From Oscillospiraceae bacterium (GTDB lineage: Bacteria > Bacillota > Clostridia > Oscillospirales > JAGBHD01), in NCBI GenBank assembly GCA_018110785.1, contig JAGBHD010000059.1, forward strand, positions 1-43,935: a DNA stretch of 43,935 bases, in the 5' to 3' direction. This document shows positions 21,703 through 30,983 of this stretch, in pieces. The number at the start of each line of letters is the position of its first letter. The first letter of the stretch is position 1. A program made the position numbers and the translations under genes. The notes below the pieces were generated by a model that had not been told where the DNA came from, did no database searches, and worked only from the letters and a program-made list of their open reading frames with translations.

Positions 21703-22741
21703 TTTCTGTCCCCTTGATTATCCGAACTATCAGCTTTTCTAAAATCAATCTATCCTCGCTTTTGCCGCCCTTTAGTTCCTCTTCAGCATGGCTTATAAGG
21801 GAGAGCGCCGACTCTATTTCTTTTCGGGAATATCTCGAAAGCGATCGACGGGCATTGGAAAGAACGAAGCCGCGATTTTTATACCCTGCAAAATCAGCGA
21901 TTATATCCTTATCGGTTTTTTTAGCGGTATCTGCAGCAAGTACGATATACATATCAAAAAAGGATGAGCTTATAGCAGTTAAAATCTGCATCGGCTTTAC
22001 CTTCATAAACAAAAGATTATCCAGCTCTTTTAATGCCTTTTCGACGTTTTTAGCAACAACGAATTTTGCTAAATCATATCTCGAAGCATCAACAGATTTT
22101 GAGCATACCTCTTCTACATCTTTTTGGGTTATTTTCCCATTCTTGTTATAGGATATAAGCTTATTTATTTCGTTATTTATAAAGGCTATCTCGCCTGAAG
22201 AGTTTTCTACTACCCATCTTGCCGCCGAATTTTCGATATCAATCTTTTCTTTTGATAGAGCACTTATTAAATATTTGGTAAGCCAAGCTTCGTCTTTTAA
22301 GGAAAAATCAACCGTAAATCCATATTTGTTTATAAGCTCTATAAATTTTTTATCGGTTTTTCTTTCTTTTGGGGAAAGCTCCTCTGTTTGCTGATAAAAA
22401 ACTATAACCGAGCTTTCGGGAATATCAGAAAACAATTCTTCAAGCTCTTTAAAGGCTGAGTCTGAAAGCTGAGATGGCTTTAAATCGGTTATTTCCGTTA
22501 CCCTTTTATCCGAGAAAACGGGAAGGCGCTCTATTTCATCAGCTAAAACCTTAGCCGAAAAGCCTTTCCCCGAAATTTTCGTAAGGTTAAAGGTTTTGAA
22601 CTCATCGGGAACGATTCTGTTTACAAGTCTTTCTCTGTAAAGACCTTTTTGGTAAGCCTCTTCGCCGTAAAGAAGATAAAGCTTTCCATAGCTTCCGCCT
22701 TTTATCTGATTATAAAAATCTCTATCCGAAATTAAGCCCAA
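21695..22741 (-). CDS. holA: DNA polymerase III subunit delta
   Basis: This 348-residue clamp-loader subunit opens the sliding clamp during replication. Recognisable parts are the N-terminal GKLYLLYGEEAYQKG (degenerate P-loop region), the AAA+-like core with VIVFYQQTEELSPKERKTDK, and the C-terminal ISHAEEELKGGKSEDRLILEKLIV segment typical of HolA. The start is TTG at 22741 with AGAGGTG 7 bases upstream. It overlaps the end of comEC by 20 bp. The comEC-holA order is common in Firmicutes (often followed by rpsT). Confidence 0.93.
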   Translation of the reverse strand: MGLISDRDFYNQIKGGSYGKLYLLYGEEAYQKGLYRERLVNRIVPDEFKTFNLTKISGKGFSAKVLADEIERLPVFSDKRVTEITDLKPSQLSDSAFKELEELFSDIPESSVIVFYQQTEELSPKERKTDKKFIELINKYGFTVDFSLKDEAWLTKYLISALSKEKIDIENSAARWVVENSSGEIAFINNEINKLISYNKNGKITQKDVEEVCSKSVDASRYDLAKFVVAKNVEKALKELDNLLFMKVKPMQILTAISSSFFDMYIVLAADTAKKTDKDIIADFAGYKNRGFVLSNARRSLSRYSRKEIESALSLISHAEEELKGGKSEDRLILEKLIVRIIKGTEND

Positions 22742-24827
22742 GCCTTTTCACCTCTTTTATAAAAAGTTTTCCGCCTTTTTCTACGGCGCGGTAAATTTTG
22801 TTTTCTCCGTTTGATAATTCAAGTCCGTTATATCTATAATAAACCTTTTCGTTATATTTGGCAAGTACGAAAACACCGCTGTCGTTTTCAGCTTCTATTT
22901 TAGCATTATATTCTCCTTTTTCCGAAAGCTGAAGCTGTATTTCCAAACCGCCGCATAAAACTATAATATAATCTTCATCTATTATCCTAATCCCCTCTAA
23001 GGAGGTTTTAGCCGCTAAATTATAAGTTTCTCTTATTGCAAAAGCGGTTTCTTCGTTTGCCGCTAAAATGTTTTCTGCTTTTATCTCTTCTGCCAAAAAA
23101 GCTGCTGCATTTTTCTTGTATGTATTGTTTTCGCTAACATATATGTTCTTTATTTTGTTCTCGCCTTTTGCCGATAAAAACTGAGCCGCGGCACGCGCCG
23201 AGGATAAAGAGTCTGCGCCGAAAACCGAATAATTCCCATTACTTCCGCAGATATATGCTACATTCTCGCCGCTGTTTATTATATAAAAAGAGTCCTTACT
23301 ATTAAAACCGGATTCTATAGCGGAAAGAGAAGCCGATAAAACTATAAAAAGGCTTAGAATAAGGCATAATTTTTTCTTTTTTCTGCGGCGAATATCGCTT
23401 AAAATGAGCATTAAAAGAACAATAGCTAAGATTACTGCTATTCTTGTCCCGATATTAACCGCTTTTATTTCAGCAAATGAAAAGGCAGAGAAAATTTCGG
23501 CAAGGGAAAATATAATCTTTCCTATAAGCCGAAGCAAAAATGAAAGAAAATCTCCTATAAAAGAAATTCCTATAAGCTCTGCCGCCGAAAACAACAGTCC
23601 TATTGAAACAAAAGGCGTTATGAAAATATACAAAGCTAGGTTTGAAATCGGGGAAATTAAGTTTATTCGCCCAAAGCTTAGCATTATTATAGGCGCAGAA
23701 AATATTAGCGCTGAGAAAGATGGCAGAATAATTGTTAATACCGCCGCCAACCTTTTGCCGATTTTTTCTTCTCCTTCGAGGCGGGATAATATCTCGCCCG
23801 AATAGATTATGCCAAAGGTTGAAAAAGCCGACAGCAATAAGGAAATATCATATGCGGCAAAGGGGTTAAAGGCTAAAACCGCCAAAACCGCAAAGCCGAG
23901 AGAATTTAAGGAGTCGGGTTGACGAGAACCGAGATAGCCGAGATAATATAAAATAAGCATAATTCCTGCGCGAATTGCGGAAACCGAAAAGCCGGTCAGA
24001 ATTATATAGAAAACTATTCCGAAAATTGTTAAAACCGAGCATAAATGTCGCTTTCCTTTTAAAATAATAAGAAACAGAGAAAAAACCAGCGAAGCGGTTA
24101 TCGACATATGAAGTCCCGAAACATTGATTAAATGAGAGTATCCTGCCGCCGTTAAGAGCTCTTTATCTTCCGCTTTAAGCTTTTCTTTGTCGTTCAGCAA
24201 CACACCCGAAAGCAAATCGCCCTCTCTTTCGGGAAGCTTCGCGGAAACAGAAGCCGATATCTTATCTGAAAGAGAATATATCGGTCCTAAAATTTTATCT
24301 CTGCCTATTAACGAGGCCTTTTCTAAGGTTTCTCCGCTAAGATATATTCCTTTTCCGAAGCTATAAAGTTTATCGTTATAAAAAACAGTGTTTTCAGGTA
24401 TTTCTAAAACAGCCGAAACCTTTAATATATCTCCTCTTTTTAAGTCCTCGCCACTTTGCGAAAAAAGTCGAATTTTGCCTCTATGATCTTTGCCGTTTAT
24501 TGTATCTATTTTAAGAGTATATGTATACCCTTCCGAGGTTTTTTCTATATTCTCGGTTACTGTTCCGGCTAAGCTTACTTCCTTTCCGTCATACTCTTTG
24601 AGGGGTTTTATAATCGAAATATCGTTTATAATATAAATAGAAAACGCCGCAGCTAAAAAGAAGCAGTATACTGCTCCTTTCTTAGCCTGCGGCGATTTTA
24701 ATACAGAAAATATCATCGTTCCGATAACAGAAAGGAAAATCCCTGCAATTATCAGATACCAAGGAAGCAATGCAGAAAGCAGCATAGCGCTTAAAAAAGC
24801 TATTGCACCATGGAGCATTACCCGCAC
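22722..24827 (-). CDS. comEC: ComEC/Rec2-type DNA-uptake channel protein
   Basis: The 701-residue protein has an N-terminal OB-like domain (DUF4131, residues about 60-170), the Competence membrane domain with INVSGLHMSITASLVF and GFSVSAIRAGIMLILYYLGYL, and about ten membrane helices. Its C-terminal part occupies the place of the metallo-beta-lactamase nuclease domain, but no HxHxDH motif is visible. The segment where TH-x-D-H should be reads IYVSENNTYKKNAAAF. The start is GTG at 24827 with AGGAGG 8 bases upstream. ComEC moves single-stranded DNA across the membrane. No comEA lies adjacent. Confidence 0.9.
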   Translation of the reverse strand: MRVMLHGAIAFLSAMLLSALLPWYLIIAGIFLSVIGTMIFSVLKSPQAKKGAVYCFFLAAAFSIYIINDISIIKPLKEYDGKEVSLAGTVTENIEKTSEGYTYTLKIDTINGKDHRGKIRLFSQSGEDLKRGDILKVSAVLEIPENTVFYNDKLYSFGKGIYLSGETLEKASLIGRDKILGPIYSLSDKISASVSAKLPEREGDLLSGVLLNDKEKLKAEDKELLTAAGYSHLINVSGLHMSITASLVFSLFLIILKGKRHLCSVLTIFGIVFYIILTGFSVSAIRAGIMLILYYLGYLGSRQPDSLNSLGFAVLAVLAFNPFAAYDISLLLSAFSTFGIIYSGEILSRLEGEEKIGKRLAAVLTIILPSFSALIFSAPIIMLSFGRINLISPISNLALYIFITPFVSIGLLFSAAELIGISFIGDFLSFLLRLIGKIIFSLAEIFSAFSFAEIKAVNIGTRIAVILAIVLLMLILSDIRRRKKKKLCLILSLFIVLSASLSAIESGFNSKDSFYIINSGENVAYICGSNGNYSVFGADSLSSARAAAQFLSAKGENKIKNIYVSENNTYKKNAAAFLAEEIKAENILAANEETAFAIRETYNLAAKTSLEGIRIIDEDYIIVLCGGLEIQLQLSEKGEYNAKIEAENDSGVFVLAKYNEKVYYRYNGLELSNGENKIYRAVEKGGKLFIKEVKRLGLNFG

Positions 24828-24845
24828 TTTTCTTTCCTCCTGTTT

Positions 24846-25391
24846 TTATTTAAAAAATAACGGCAAATATTCGAGATAGATAATATCCTCCCTCTTTGCG
24901 GCATCTCCCTCTGCTAAAACTGTTGCTAAAGCGGCTTCTTCGCCTTTTGCTGCGGCAACTAACTTCTGCAAAGCAATAAGAGATTCTCCAGTTGAAATAA
25001 CATCGTCGACGATTAAAACCTTTTTTCCGCGCAATAAAGCCATATCATCATCGGATAAATAGAGCTTTTGCTCTCCTACGGTTGTAATCGACTTAACGGT
25101 TACCTCTGCGGGGTTTTTCATATAGAGCTTTTTGCCTTTACGGGCAACAAAATAATTTTTGCCCGACTGTCTTGACATTTCATAAGCCAGCGGAATTCCC
25201 TTTGATTCGGCAGTTAAAATAACATCGAATTCGGGAACTTTTTTTAAAAGCTCCTTTGCTACTGCAACGGTTAATTCAACATCTGAAAACATAATAAAGC
25301 CCGCAATATCAAGACTTTCGTTAACGGGGCATATAGGAAGATGTCTTTCTAACCCCGCTATTTTCATCGTATAATAACCTTTCTTTTCCAT
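24846..25391 (-). CDS. Purine-type phosphoribosyltransferase (adenine PRTase-like)
   Basis: This 181-residue type I phosphoribosyltransferase has the PRPP-binding motif VLIVDDVISTGESL, and an upstream conserved segment FDVILTAESKGIPLAYEMSRQ. Adenine and xanthine phosphoribosyltransferases share this layout, so it probably salvages a purine base into its nucleotide. The substrate cannot be read from the sequence. The start at 25391 has GGAG nearby. An in-frame ATG at 25367 is an alternative. It sits 11 bp after the HIT gene within the alaS operon. Confidence 0.83.
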   Translation of the reverse strand: MEKKGYYTMKIAGLERHLPICPVNESLDIAGFIMFSDVELTVAVAKELLKKVPEFDVILTAESKGIPLAYEMSRQSGKNYFVARKGKKLYMKNPAEVTVKSITTVGEQKLYLSDDDMALLRGKKVLIVDDVISTGESLIALQKLVAAAKGEEAALATVLAEGDAAKREDIIYLEYLPLFFK

Positions 25392-25402
25392 AACTTTTCT
25401 CC

Positions 25403-25738
25403 TTACATATCCTCGCTGAGTTCTTTTCCCGCGAGCAGATGGAAATGCAAATGGGGAACGCTCTGTCTGCCGTCGCGTCCGCAGTTCGTGACAACTCTGA
25501 AGCCGTTTTCGAGGTTTAACTCTTTTGCCAAATGAGCAACAGCATTAAAAACTGCGCCTGAAATATCCTCTCTTCCCGAAAGACAAGCAGAAGACTCTAT
25601 ATGTTCTTTGGGAACTATCAAGATATGGGTAGGAGCTTTAGGAGAAATATCGTTAAAAGCGATAAGCTTTTCGTTTTCATAAACCTTAGAGGAAGGTATT
25701 TCTCCTTTTATAATTTTACAAAAAATACAATCGTTCAT
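25403..25738 (-). CDS. HIT-family nucleotide-binding protein (Hint type)
   Basis: This 111-residue protein has the Hint layout: CIFCKIIKGEIPSSKVYEN at the start, DISPKAPTHILIVPKEHI in the middle, and the histidine triad HLHFHLLAG near the end. Hint proteins hydrolyse adenosine phosphoramidates, including lysyl- and alanyl-AMP-like adducts, which could fit its place 9 bp after alaS. That link is inference. AGGAGG lies 4 bases before the ATG. Length and motifs are complete. Confidence 0.93.
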   Translation of the reverse strand: MNDCIFCKIIKGEIPSSKVYENEKLIAFNDISPKAPTHILIVPKEHIESSACLSGREDISGAVFNAVAHLAKELNLENGFRVVTNCGRDGRQSVPHLHFHLLAGKELSEDM

Positions 25739-25747
25739 TCTTTCCTC

Positions 25748-28369
25748 CTATATAGAAGCTACAATACTTTTAAATTCAGCCGCAGCCGCTTCAATTCCGT
25801 TTTGATTTGTAAATCCTCCCATAGCGCTGTCGGGGCGTCCGCCGCCAGAACCGCCTACAGTAGATGCGAAGGCTTTAACTAATTTTCCTGCATTAGCCCC
25901 CTTTGCTACCGCATCTTTTCCGCAAACAACCAAGAGATTACCTTTTTCGCCGCCCGTACTTATTAAAAGCATAACGGATAATGAGTCCTTATCGCGAATT
26001 TTATCGCCCATTGTTCTTAAAACATCAACTGTAGCGCCCTTGAAAATACTATAGCCAACATTAAATTCTCCAACCTTTTCGGTTTTAATATCTGCCGACT
26101 GCATAGCTGCTATTTTGCCTCTTAATGTGTCAAGCTCTTTTGTAAGCTCTTTAATCTGAGCATTCATAGCATTCAATTTATCGGGTATCTCGGAAACAGA
26201 ATTAACCTTTAAGCCCTCTGCCGTTTTCTTTATAAGCTCATCTCTTTCGCCGATAAGCTCTAAAAGATTTCTTCCTGTTACACCCTCTATTCTTCTAACT
26301 CCTGCCGCAACAGAGGATTCTTTAACTATCTTGAAAAGTCCGATTTTAGCGGTTGAATCAATATGTGTTCCGCCGCAAAGCTCTACCGAGCGCTTGCCCG
26401 CCTTGCAAACGCGGACTCTGTCGCCGTACTTTTCGCCGAAAAGCGCCATAGCTCCCGTTTCTTTAGCTTCCTCTAAGCTCATTTCAGTAACGGTTACAGC
26501 GTCAGCGGCTAAAATCATTTCATTAACCTTTTCTTCTACTGCCTCTATTTCCTCGTCTGTCATAGCGCTGAAATGGGTAAAATCGAAACGGCAAATATCA
26601 TCGGACACATAAGAACCCGCCTGATGAACATGGTCGCCCAAGATTTCTCTTAATGCCGCCTGCAAGAGATGACAAGCGGTATGGTTTCTCATAATGGAAT
26701 ATCTGCGCTCTTTATCAACCTTAGCTATTACCTTATCGCCTACTTTAAGAGCATTTAATGCCATACCCTCGTGAACAATATGGCCCGTTTTAGTCTTTTT
26801 GCAATCGCTTACCATAAAGGAAGCGTTCTCGGCTTCAATAACGCCCGTATCGCCTATCTGTCCGCCCATTTCTGCATAGAAAGGAGTTTCCGAAAGAACG
26901 ATTGTTCCTATCTCGCCGTTTTCTATTCTTTCTTTAAGCTCTCCTGAAACAACGATCGCCTTAATGGTGGTTTCGGTTTCCAAAGTTTCATAGCCTGTAA
27001 AAGCTTCGCTTCCCGAAACACTCTGGAGAACATCTTCTTCCCAAGCAAAATCGCCCATAGCGGCTCTTGCATTTCTTGCTCTTTCTTTCTGCTCCTTCAT
27101 AGCGCTCTGGAATTCTTCTTCGGAAAGAGAAAGACCTTTTTCGGAAAGAATCTCCTCGATTAAATCAACGGGGAAACCGAAGGTATCATAAAGGCGGAAC
27201 GCCTCTTTGCCCGACATTACCTTTTCGCCCTTTGCTTCCATCTTCTTGATTTCTTCCTCTAAAAGCTCCATACCGCCCGATATGGTTTTCTGGAAACGCT
27301 CTTCTTCGGTTTTTATAATCTTAACGATATAATCTCTGTTTTCCTTTAATGCGGGATATGCAGTTTCATTTTCTTTAATAACGGTATCGCAAACCTTATA
27401 AAGGAAAGGCTCGTTTATGCCTAATAAAAGTCCGTGTCTTGCGGCGCGGCGCAAAAGTCTTCTTAAAACATAGCCTCTTCCCTCGTTCTGCGGCAAAATA
27501 CCGTCGCCTACCATAAAGGTTGTTGAGCGGATATGGTCGGTTATAACTCTGAGAGATATATCGGTTTTTTCATTTTCCTTATAGGTGACCCCTGCTATAG
27601 AGGATATATGCTTCATTATATTCTGAACGGTATCAACCTCGAAAAGGTTATCAACTCCCTGCAAGATGCAGGCAAGTCGCTCAAGGCCCATACCCGTATC
27701 AATATTGGGTTTTTCCAAAAGGGTATAGTTTCCTTCACCGTCCCCCTCAAACTGAGAGAAAACGAGGTTCCAGAACTCAACAAATCTGTCGCAATCGCAG
27801 CCAACTGCACAGGATTCCTTTCCGCAGCCTTTATCCTCGCCGCGGTCGAAATAAATCTCCGAACAAGGGCCGCAAGGACCTGCTCCGATTTCCCAGAAAT
27901 TATCCTCTTTTCCAAGACGAACTATTCTGTCAGGAGAAACTCCGACCTCTTTTGTCCATATATCAACGGTTTCATCATCCTCTTCATAAACAGAAACCCA
28001 TAGTCTGTCTAAGGGAAGCTTTATAACCTCAGTTATAAACTCCCAAGCCCAAGCTGTAGCCTCGTGTTTAAAATAATCGCCGAAAGAAAAGTTTCCGAGC
28101 ATTTCGAAATATGTTCCGTGTCGGCTGGTTTTTCCTACACGCTCAATATCAGGCGTTCTTATACATTTCTGACAGGTTGTAACTCTGCGGCGAGGCGGAG
28201 TTTCAAGCCCTAAAAACCATTTTTTCATCGGCGCCATACCTGAATTTATGAGCAAAAGGCTGTTATCCCCCTGCGGAAGCAGCGGAAAGCTTTGAAGTCT
28301 TAAATGCTCCTTTGTTTCATAAAAGGATAAAAATTTCTCTCTTACTTCGTTAAGTCCGGTCCATTCCAT
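25748..28369 (-). CDS. alaS: Alanyl-tRNA synthetase
   Basis: This 873-residue enzyme charges tRNA-Ala and edits mischarged Ser and Gly. Domains in order: class II catalytic core with GMAPMKKWFLG and RVTTCQKCIRT, tRNA-recognition region with GRGYVLRRLLRRA, editing domain with HTACHLLQAAL and CGGTHIDSTA (zinc histidines and cysteine), and a C-terminal DHHA1 domain with GGSGGGRPDSAMGG. Length is typical. GAGGAG precedes the ATG by 8 bases. A T-box leader lies directly upstream, so expression responds to uncharged tRNA-Ala. It is first in a leftward operon. Confidence 0.98.
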   Translation of the reverse strand: MEWTGLNEVREKFLSFYETKEHLRLQSFPLLPQGDNSLLLINSGMAPMKKWFLGLETPPRRRVTTCQKCIRTPDIERVGKTSRHGTYFEMLGNFSFGDYFKHEATAWAWEFITEVIKLPLDRLWVSVYEEDDETVDIWTKEVGVSPDRIVRLGKEDNFWEIGAGPCGPCSEIYFDRGEDKGCGKESCAVGCDCDRFVEFWNLVFSQFEGDGEGNYTLLEKPNIDTGMGLERLACILQGVDNLFEVDTVQNIMKHISSIAGVTYKENEKTDISLRVITDHIRSTTFMVGDGILPQNEGRGYVLRRLLRRAARHGLLLGINEPFLYKVCDTVIKENETAYPALKENRDYIVKIIKTEEERFQKTISGGMELLEEEIKKMEAKGEKVMSGKEAFRLYDTFGFPVDLIEEILSEKGLSLSEEEFQSAMKEQKERARNARAAMGDFAWEEDVLQSVSGSEAFTGYETLETETTIKAIVVSGELKERIENGEIGTIVLSETPFYAEMGGQIGDTGVIEAENASFMVSDCKKTKTGHIVHEGMALNALKVGDKVIAKVDKERRYSIMRNHTACHLLQAALREILGDHVHQAGSYVSDDICRFDFTHFSAMTDEEIEAVEEKVNEMILAADAVTVTEMSLEEAKETGAMALFGEKYGDRVRVCKAGKRSVELCGGTHIDSTAKIGLFKIVKESSVAAGVRRIEGVTGRNLLELIGERDELIKKTAEGLKVNSVSEIPDKLNAMNAQIKELTKELDTLRGKIAAMQSADIKTEKVGEFNVGYSIFKGATVDVLRTMGDKIRDKDSLSVMLLISTGGEKGNLLVVCGKDAVAKGANAGKLVKAFASTVGGSGGGRPDSAMGGFTNQNGIEAAAAEFKSIVASI

Positions 28370-28373
28370 TTTT

Positions 28374-28611
28374 CATTCTCCTCAAAAAAATATAAACCTC
28401 CGCCCCAAATAATGGGACGAAGGTTTCGCGGTACCACCCAAATTGCGGAAAACATTTCCGCCTCTCAATGCCCCTTAACGCGGGAAACGCCTTGTTTTGC
28501 AAGGAGCTAAAAGGACAGCGCCCGAATAAACAACCGCCAAGACTTGCACCAACCGTCTTTTCTCTGGCGCGGCTATAATTTTATGCGGGATTCCTTCTCA
28601 AAGCCTTTAAC
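28374..28611 (-). promoter_or_regulatory. T-box riboswitch leader of alaS
   Basis: The T-box sequence AATTTGGGTGGTACCGCGAA, continuing as ACC, is exact at 28422-28444 on the minus strand. It precedes a terminator whose stem is AAACCTTCGTCCC/GGGGCGGAGGTTT with a T-run at 28383-28390. Binding of uncharged tRNA to the T-box would give the antiterminator. The specifier in stem I should be an alanine codon. A GCT at 28517-28519 is a candidate, but I did not fold the leader to prove it. Confidence 0.93.
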
Positions 28612-28617
28612 AAGGTT

Positions 28618-28646
28618 ATTATATACTCTCTTTTTATTTTTGTCAA
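28618..28646 (-). promoter_or_regulatory. Promoter of the T-box/alaS operon
   Basis: TTGACA (28641-28646), 17 bp, TATAAT (28618-28623) on the minus strand, perfect consensus. The -35 overlaps the stop codon of the upstream penicillin-binding protein gene (28643-28645). Confidence 0.9.
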
Positions 28647-30241
28647 CTCTCCATATTAGCCAATTCATTACAGATATTTCTGAAAATCGGTCCACAGGTT
28701 GTGCTCCCCGAAACTCCGTCCTCACATAATACTACAATACTGTATTTCGGCGAGGCGGCAGGATAAAATCCGCAAAAAAGCGCATTTAAAATCTGATTTC
28801 CCCATTTGTCAAACTGTCCTGTTTCGGCAGAGCCTGTTTTCCCACCCGCGCTCCCTTTTTCAGGTAAGGCGGGCGAGCCTGTCCCGTTTTCAACGGCAGA
28901 TATCATAAACCCTTTAATTTTAGCTGCCGTTTCAGCTGAAAAGGCAGTAGTATAGGAGCCTCCCTCGGTAGCATTTAAAAGCTGAGTTCCGTCATCGCCC
29001 GTATATCCCTTTATAAGCTGAGGGGTTGGTCTTCTTCCCGAATTTACAACCGCTGAAACTGCCGCCGCTAACTGAACGGGGGTTGCTAAAAGAGAACCCT
29101 GACCAAAGCTTAAATTAGCAAGATCTCCTACTGTTTTTATATCAGCTTCTGTCGGAAGTGTTCCTGCTGATGTTGTAAATCCTTCTCCGAAATCGGTCGC
29201 TTCTCCGAAGCCCAGTTTCTCTGCCATCGTTACAATTTTCAAAAAACCAAGCCTTTGACCTAACTCTATAAAATAAGGGTTACAAGATTGCTCGATAGCC
29301 TCTTTCATACATAGCAGCCCATGCCCCTCGCTTTTATGGCAACGAAAAACTGTTCCCGAAAGTTCTTTTTCCCCCTCGCATAAAAAGCTTTCCTCCGCCG
29401 AAATTCCATTTTCCAGTGCCGCGGCACACATAGCGATTTTAAATGTTGAGCCAATGCTATATGCGCTAAAGGCTCTGTTTATAAAAGGACTGTTCGGGTC
29501 CTCCAACGCGGCGGACAGATTATTTATATCAAGCTTCGGAAAAGATGCAGCGGCTAAAATTTCGCCGCTGTATGGCTCCATAACAACTACTGCGCCTTTT
29601 TTTATTTTTTCTCCCTCTTTTTCTACAATTCTCTGTATCTCCTTATCAATAGTAAGCACTAACCCTGCGCCAACAGAGCCTGAGGTGTAGATTTCCGATG
29701 CCGTTCCTTCTAAAAAGCTTCCCATAGCATTAACGCTGTAGGAAATTTTAAGTCCACCGCCGTTTTCTATAAAATAATTATCAAAACATTTTTCAAGTCC
29801 GCTCATTCCCTTAAATGTAGAATCGGTATAACCTATTATATTGCTTGCAAGCTGATTTTCGGAGTATCTTTTATAATATTTAAAAACCTCTACCCCCGCC
29901 GCACCCGTAGGGTTGGTATCGGTTGTATATAAAAAAGGCTTACCCTCAGCTATCAGCGCCGATAGCTCTCTCGCCTTTTCCTTTGGGAAATATTCAAAAA
30001 ACCTCTCATCTGTCTGAGAGGGCAAAATGGCCGAGGCAAAGGCTTCTTCCTCGTTTACAAGTTTTTCAAAATTCCTATCATAAATATTCGCCCTCATAGA
30101 ATAGGCAGATAATGTATATGTGTTTTGTTCTTCGCCCGCTCCGATAAGACCATCTTCGCCCATTATATTCCAAACCCTTAAATAAAGCGCTGTTAAAATA
30201 ATGGATTCTACAATAAAAAAGCTTACTATCCTTTTTCCCAT
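28643..30241 (-). CDS. Class B penicillin-binding protein (peptidoglycan transpeptidase)
   Basis: The 532-residue protein has an N-terminal membrane anchor, a dimerisation region (YKRYSENQLASNIIGYTDST, GMSGLEKCFD), and a transpeptidase domain with all three active-site motifs: STFK (nucleophilic serine), SCN and KTGS. It crosslinks peptidoglycan at the outer face of the membrane. The short length and layout resemble PbpA/SpoVD-type proteins. Whether it serves elongation or sporulation cannot be told, as no FtsW/RodA partner lies beside it. ATG 30241 has AGGTG upstream and was chosen over an in-frame upstream GTG. Confidence 0.9.
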   Translation of the reverse strand: MGKRIVSFFIVESIILTALYLRVWNIMGEDGLIGAGEEQNTYTLSAYSMRANIYDRNFEKLVNEEEAFASAILPSQTDERFFEYFPKEKARELSALIAEGKPFLYTTDTNPTGAAGVEVFKYYKRYSENQLASNIIGYTDSTFKGMSGLEKCFDNYFIENGGGLKISYSVNAMGSFLEGTASEIYTSGSVGAGLVLTIDKEIQRIVEKEGEKIKKGAVVVMEPYSGEILAAASFPKLDINNLSAALEDPNSPFINRAFSAYSIGSTFKIAMCAAALENGISAEESFLCEGEKELSGTVFRCHKSEGHGLLCMKEAIEQSCNPYFIELGQRLGFLKIVTMAEKLGFGEATDFGEGFTTSAGTLPTEADIKTVGDLANLSFGQGSLLATPVQLAAAVSAVVNSGRRPTPQLIKGYTGDDGTQLLNATEGGSYTTAFSAETAAKIKGFMISAVENGTGSPALPEKGSAGGKTGSAETGQFDKWGNQILNALFCGFYPAASPKYSIVVLCEDGVSGSTTCGPIFRNICNELANMES

Positions 30242-30338
30242 ATAATTCACCTGTTTTATTTTGACCAAAATCCGAGAAAAATAAGCAAAAATTGCATAAA
30301 AATTAAAAAAAGTTATAAACTTATATTAGGTGATATTT

Positions 30339-30887
30339 TTGAAAAACCTGTATTCTAAAAAGCTGATTAAATTTTCCTTGTGGTCGGCGGTTTTTACCGC
30401 ATTAGTAGGTACGCTTTTGCATTTTGCCTTTAAATGGACCAACGGAAGTCTTTTTGCCGCACCATTTGCTGCGGTTAACGAGAGTACGTTCGAGCATTTA
30501 AAGCTCATCTTCTGGCCGTTTTTAATAACAACCATTATCGGCCTTTTTGTTTTTCCCGATAAAAAGCCCTCTTTTATAGCCTCGGCGGCGGTATCAGTTT
30601 TTTCGGGAATGGTTTCGATAATTGTTCTTTTCTATACCTATTCGGGGATTATAGGTCGGTTTTATTCGGCAGTAAATATTATTATCTTTCTCGTTTCGGT
30701 TGCTTTTTCTTATTACCTTCTTTATCTTTTTATGAAAAATAAAAGCTTTGATTTTCCCTTTTCGGGTGTTTTGGGAAGCCTCATCTTTATTCTTTTGATA
30801 GCCGTTTTGATAAGCTTTACCTTTCTTCCTCCGAAAATAGCTTTATTTCTGGACCCTTTAACTAAAAGCTATGGGCTTCCCATCTAA
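30339..30887 (+). CDS. DUF6512-like membrane protein
   Basis: This protein of about 182 residues has five or six hydrophobic helices. The conserved segment FAAVNESTFEHLKLIFWP near residue 45 is typical of the DUF6512 family of Clostridia. Its function is unknown. The start is probably TTG at 30339, where AGGTGAT sits 4 bases before. The frame can be opened with a GTG at 30330, which would place the ribosome site inside the gene. It is divergent from the penicillin-binding protein gene and ends at a strong terminator. Confidence 0.72.
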   Translation: MKNLYSKKLIKFSLWSAVFTALVGTLLHFAFKWTNGSLFAAPFAAVNESTFEHLKLIFWPFLITTIIGLFVFPDKKPSFIASAAVSVFSGMVSIIVLFYTYSGIIGRFYSAVNIIIFLVSVAFSYYLLYLFMKNKSFDFPFSGVLGSLIFILLIAVLISFTFLPPKIALFLDPLTKSYGLPI

Positions 30888-30890
30888 AAA

Positions 30891-30927
30891 CAAAGCGACA
30901 GCTGCCGGGGGAGCAGCTGTCGCTTTG
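30891..30927. terminator. Strong hairpin terminator
   Basis: CAAAGCGACAGCTG (30891-30904) and CAGCTGTCGCTTTG (30914-30927) pair perfectly over 14 bp. Flanking A/T sequence is present on both sides, but no long T-run. Confidence 0.75.
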
Positions 30928-30983
30928 TGTTAAAAAAGGGGGGTAAGGGGTTATTTATTTTAACAGGTTTTCCCGTTAAAACC

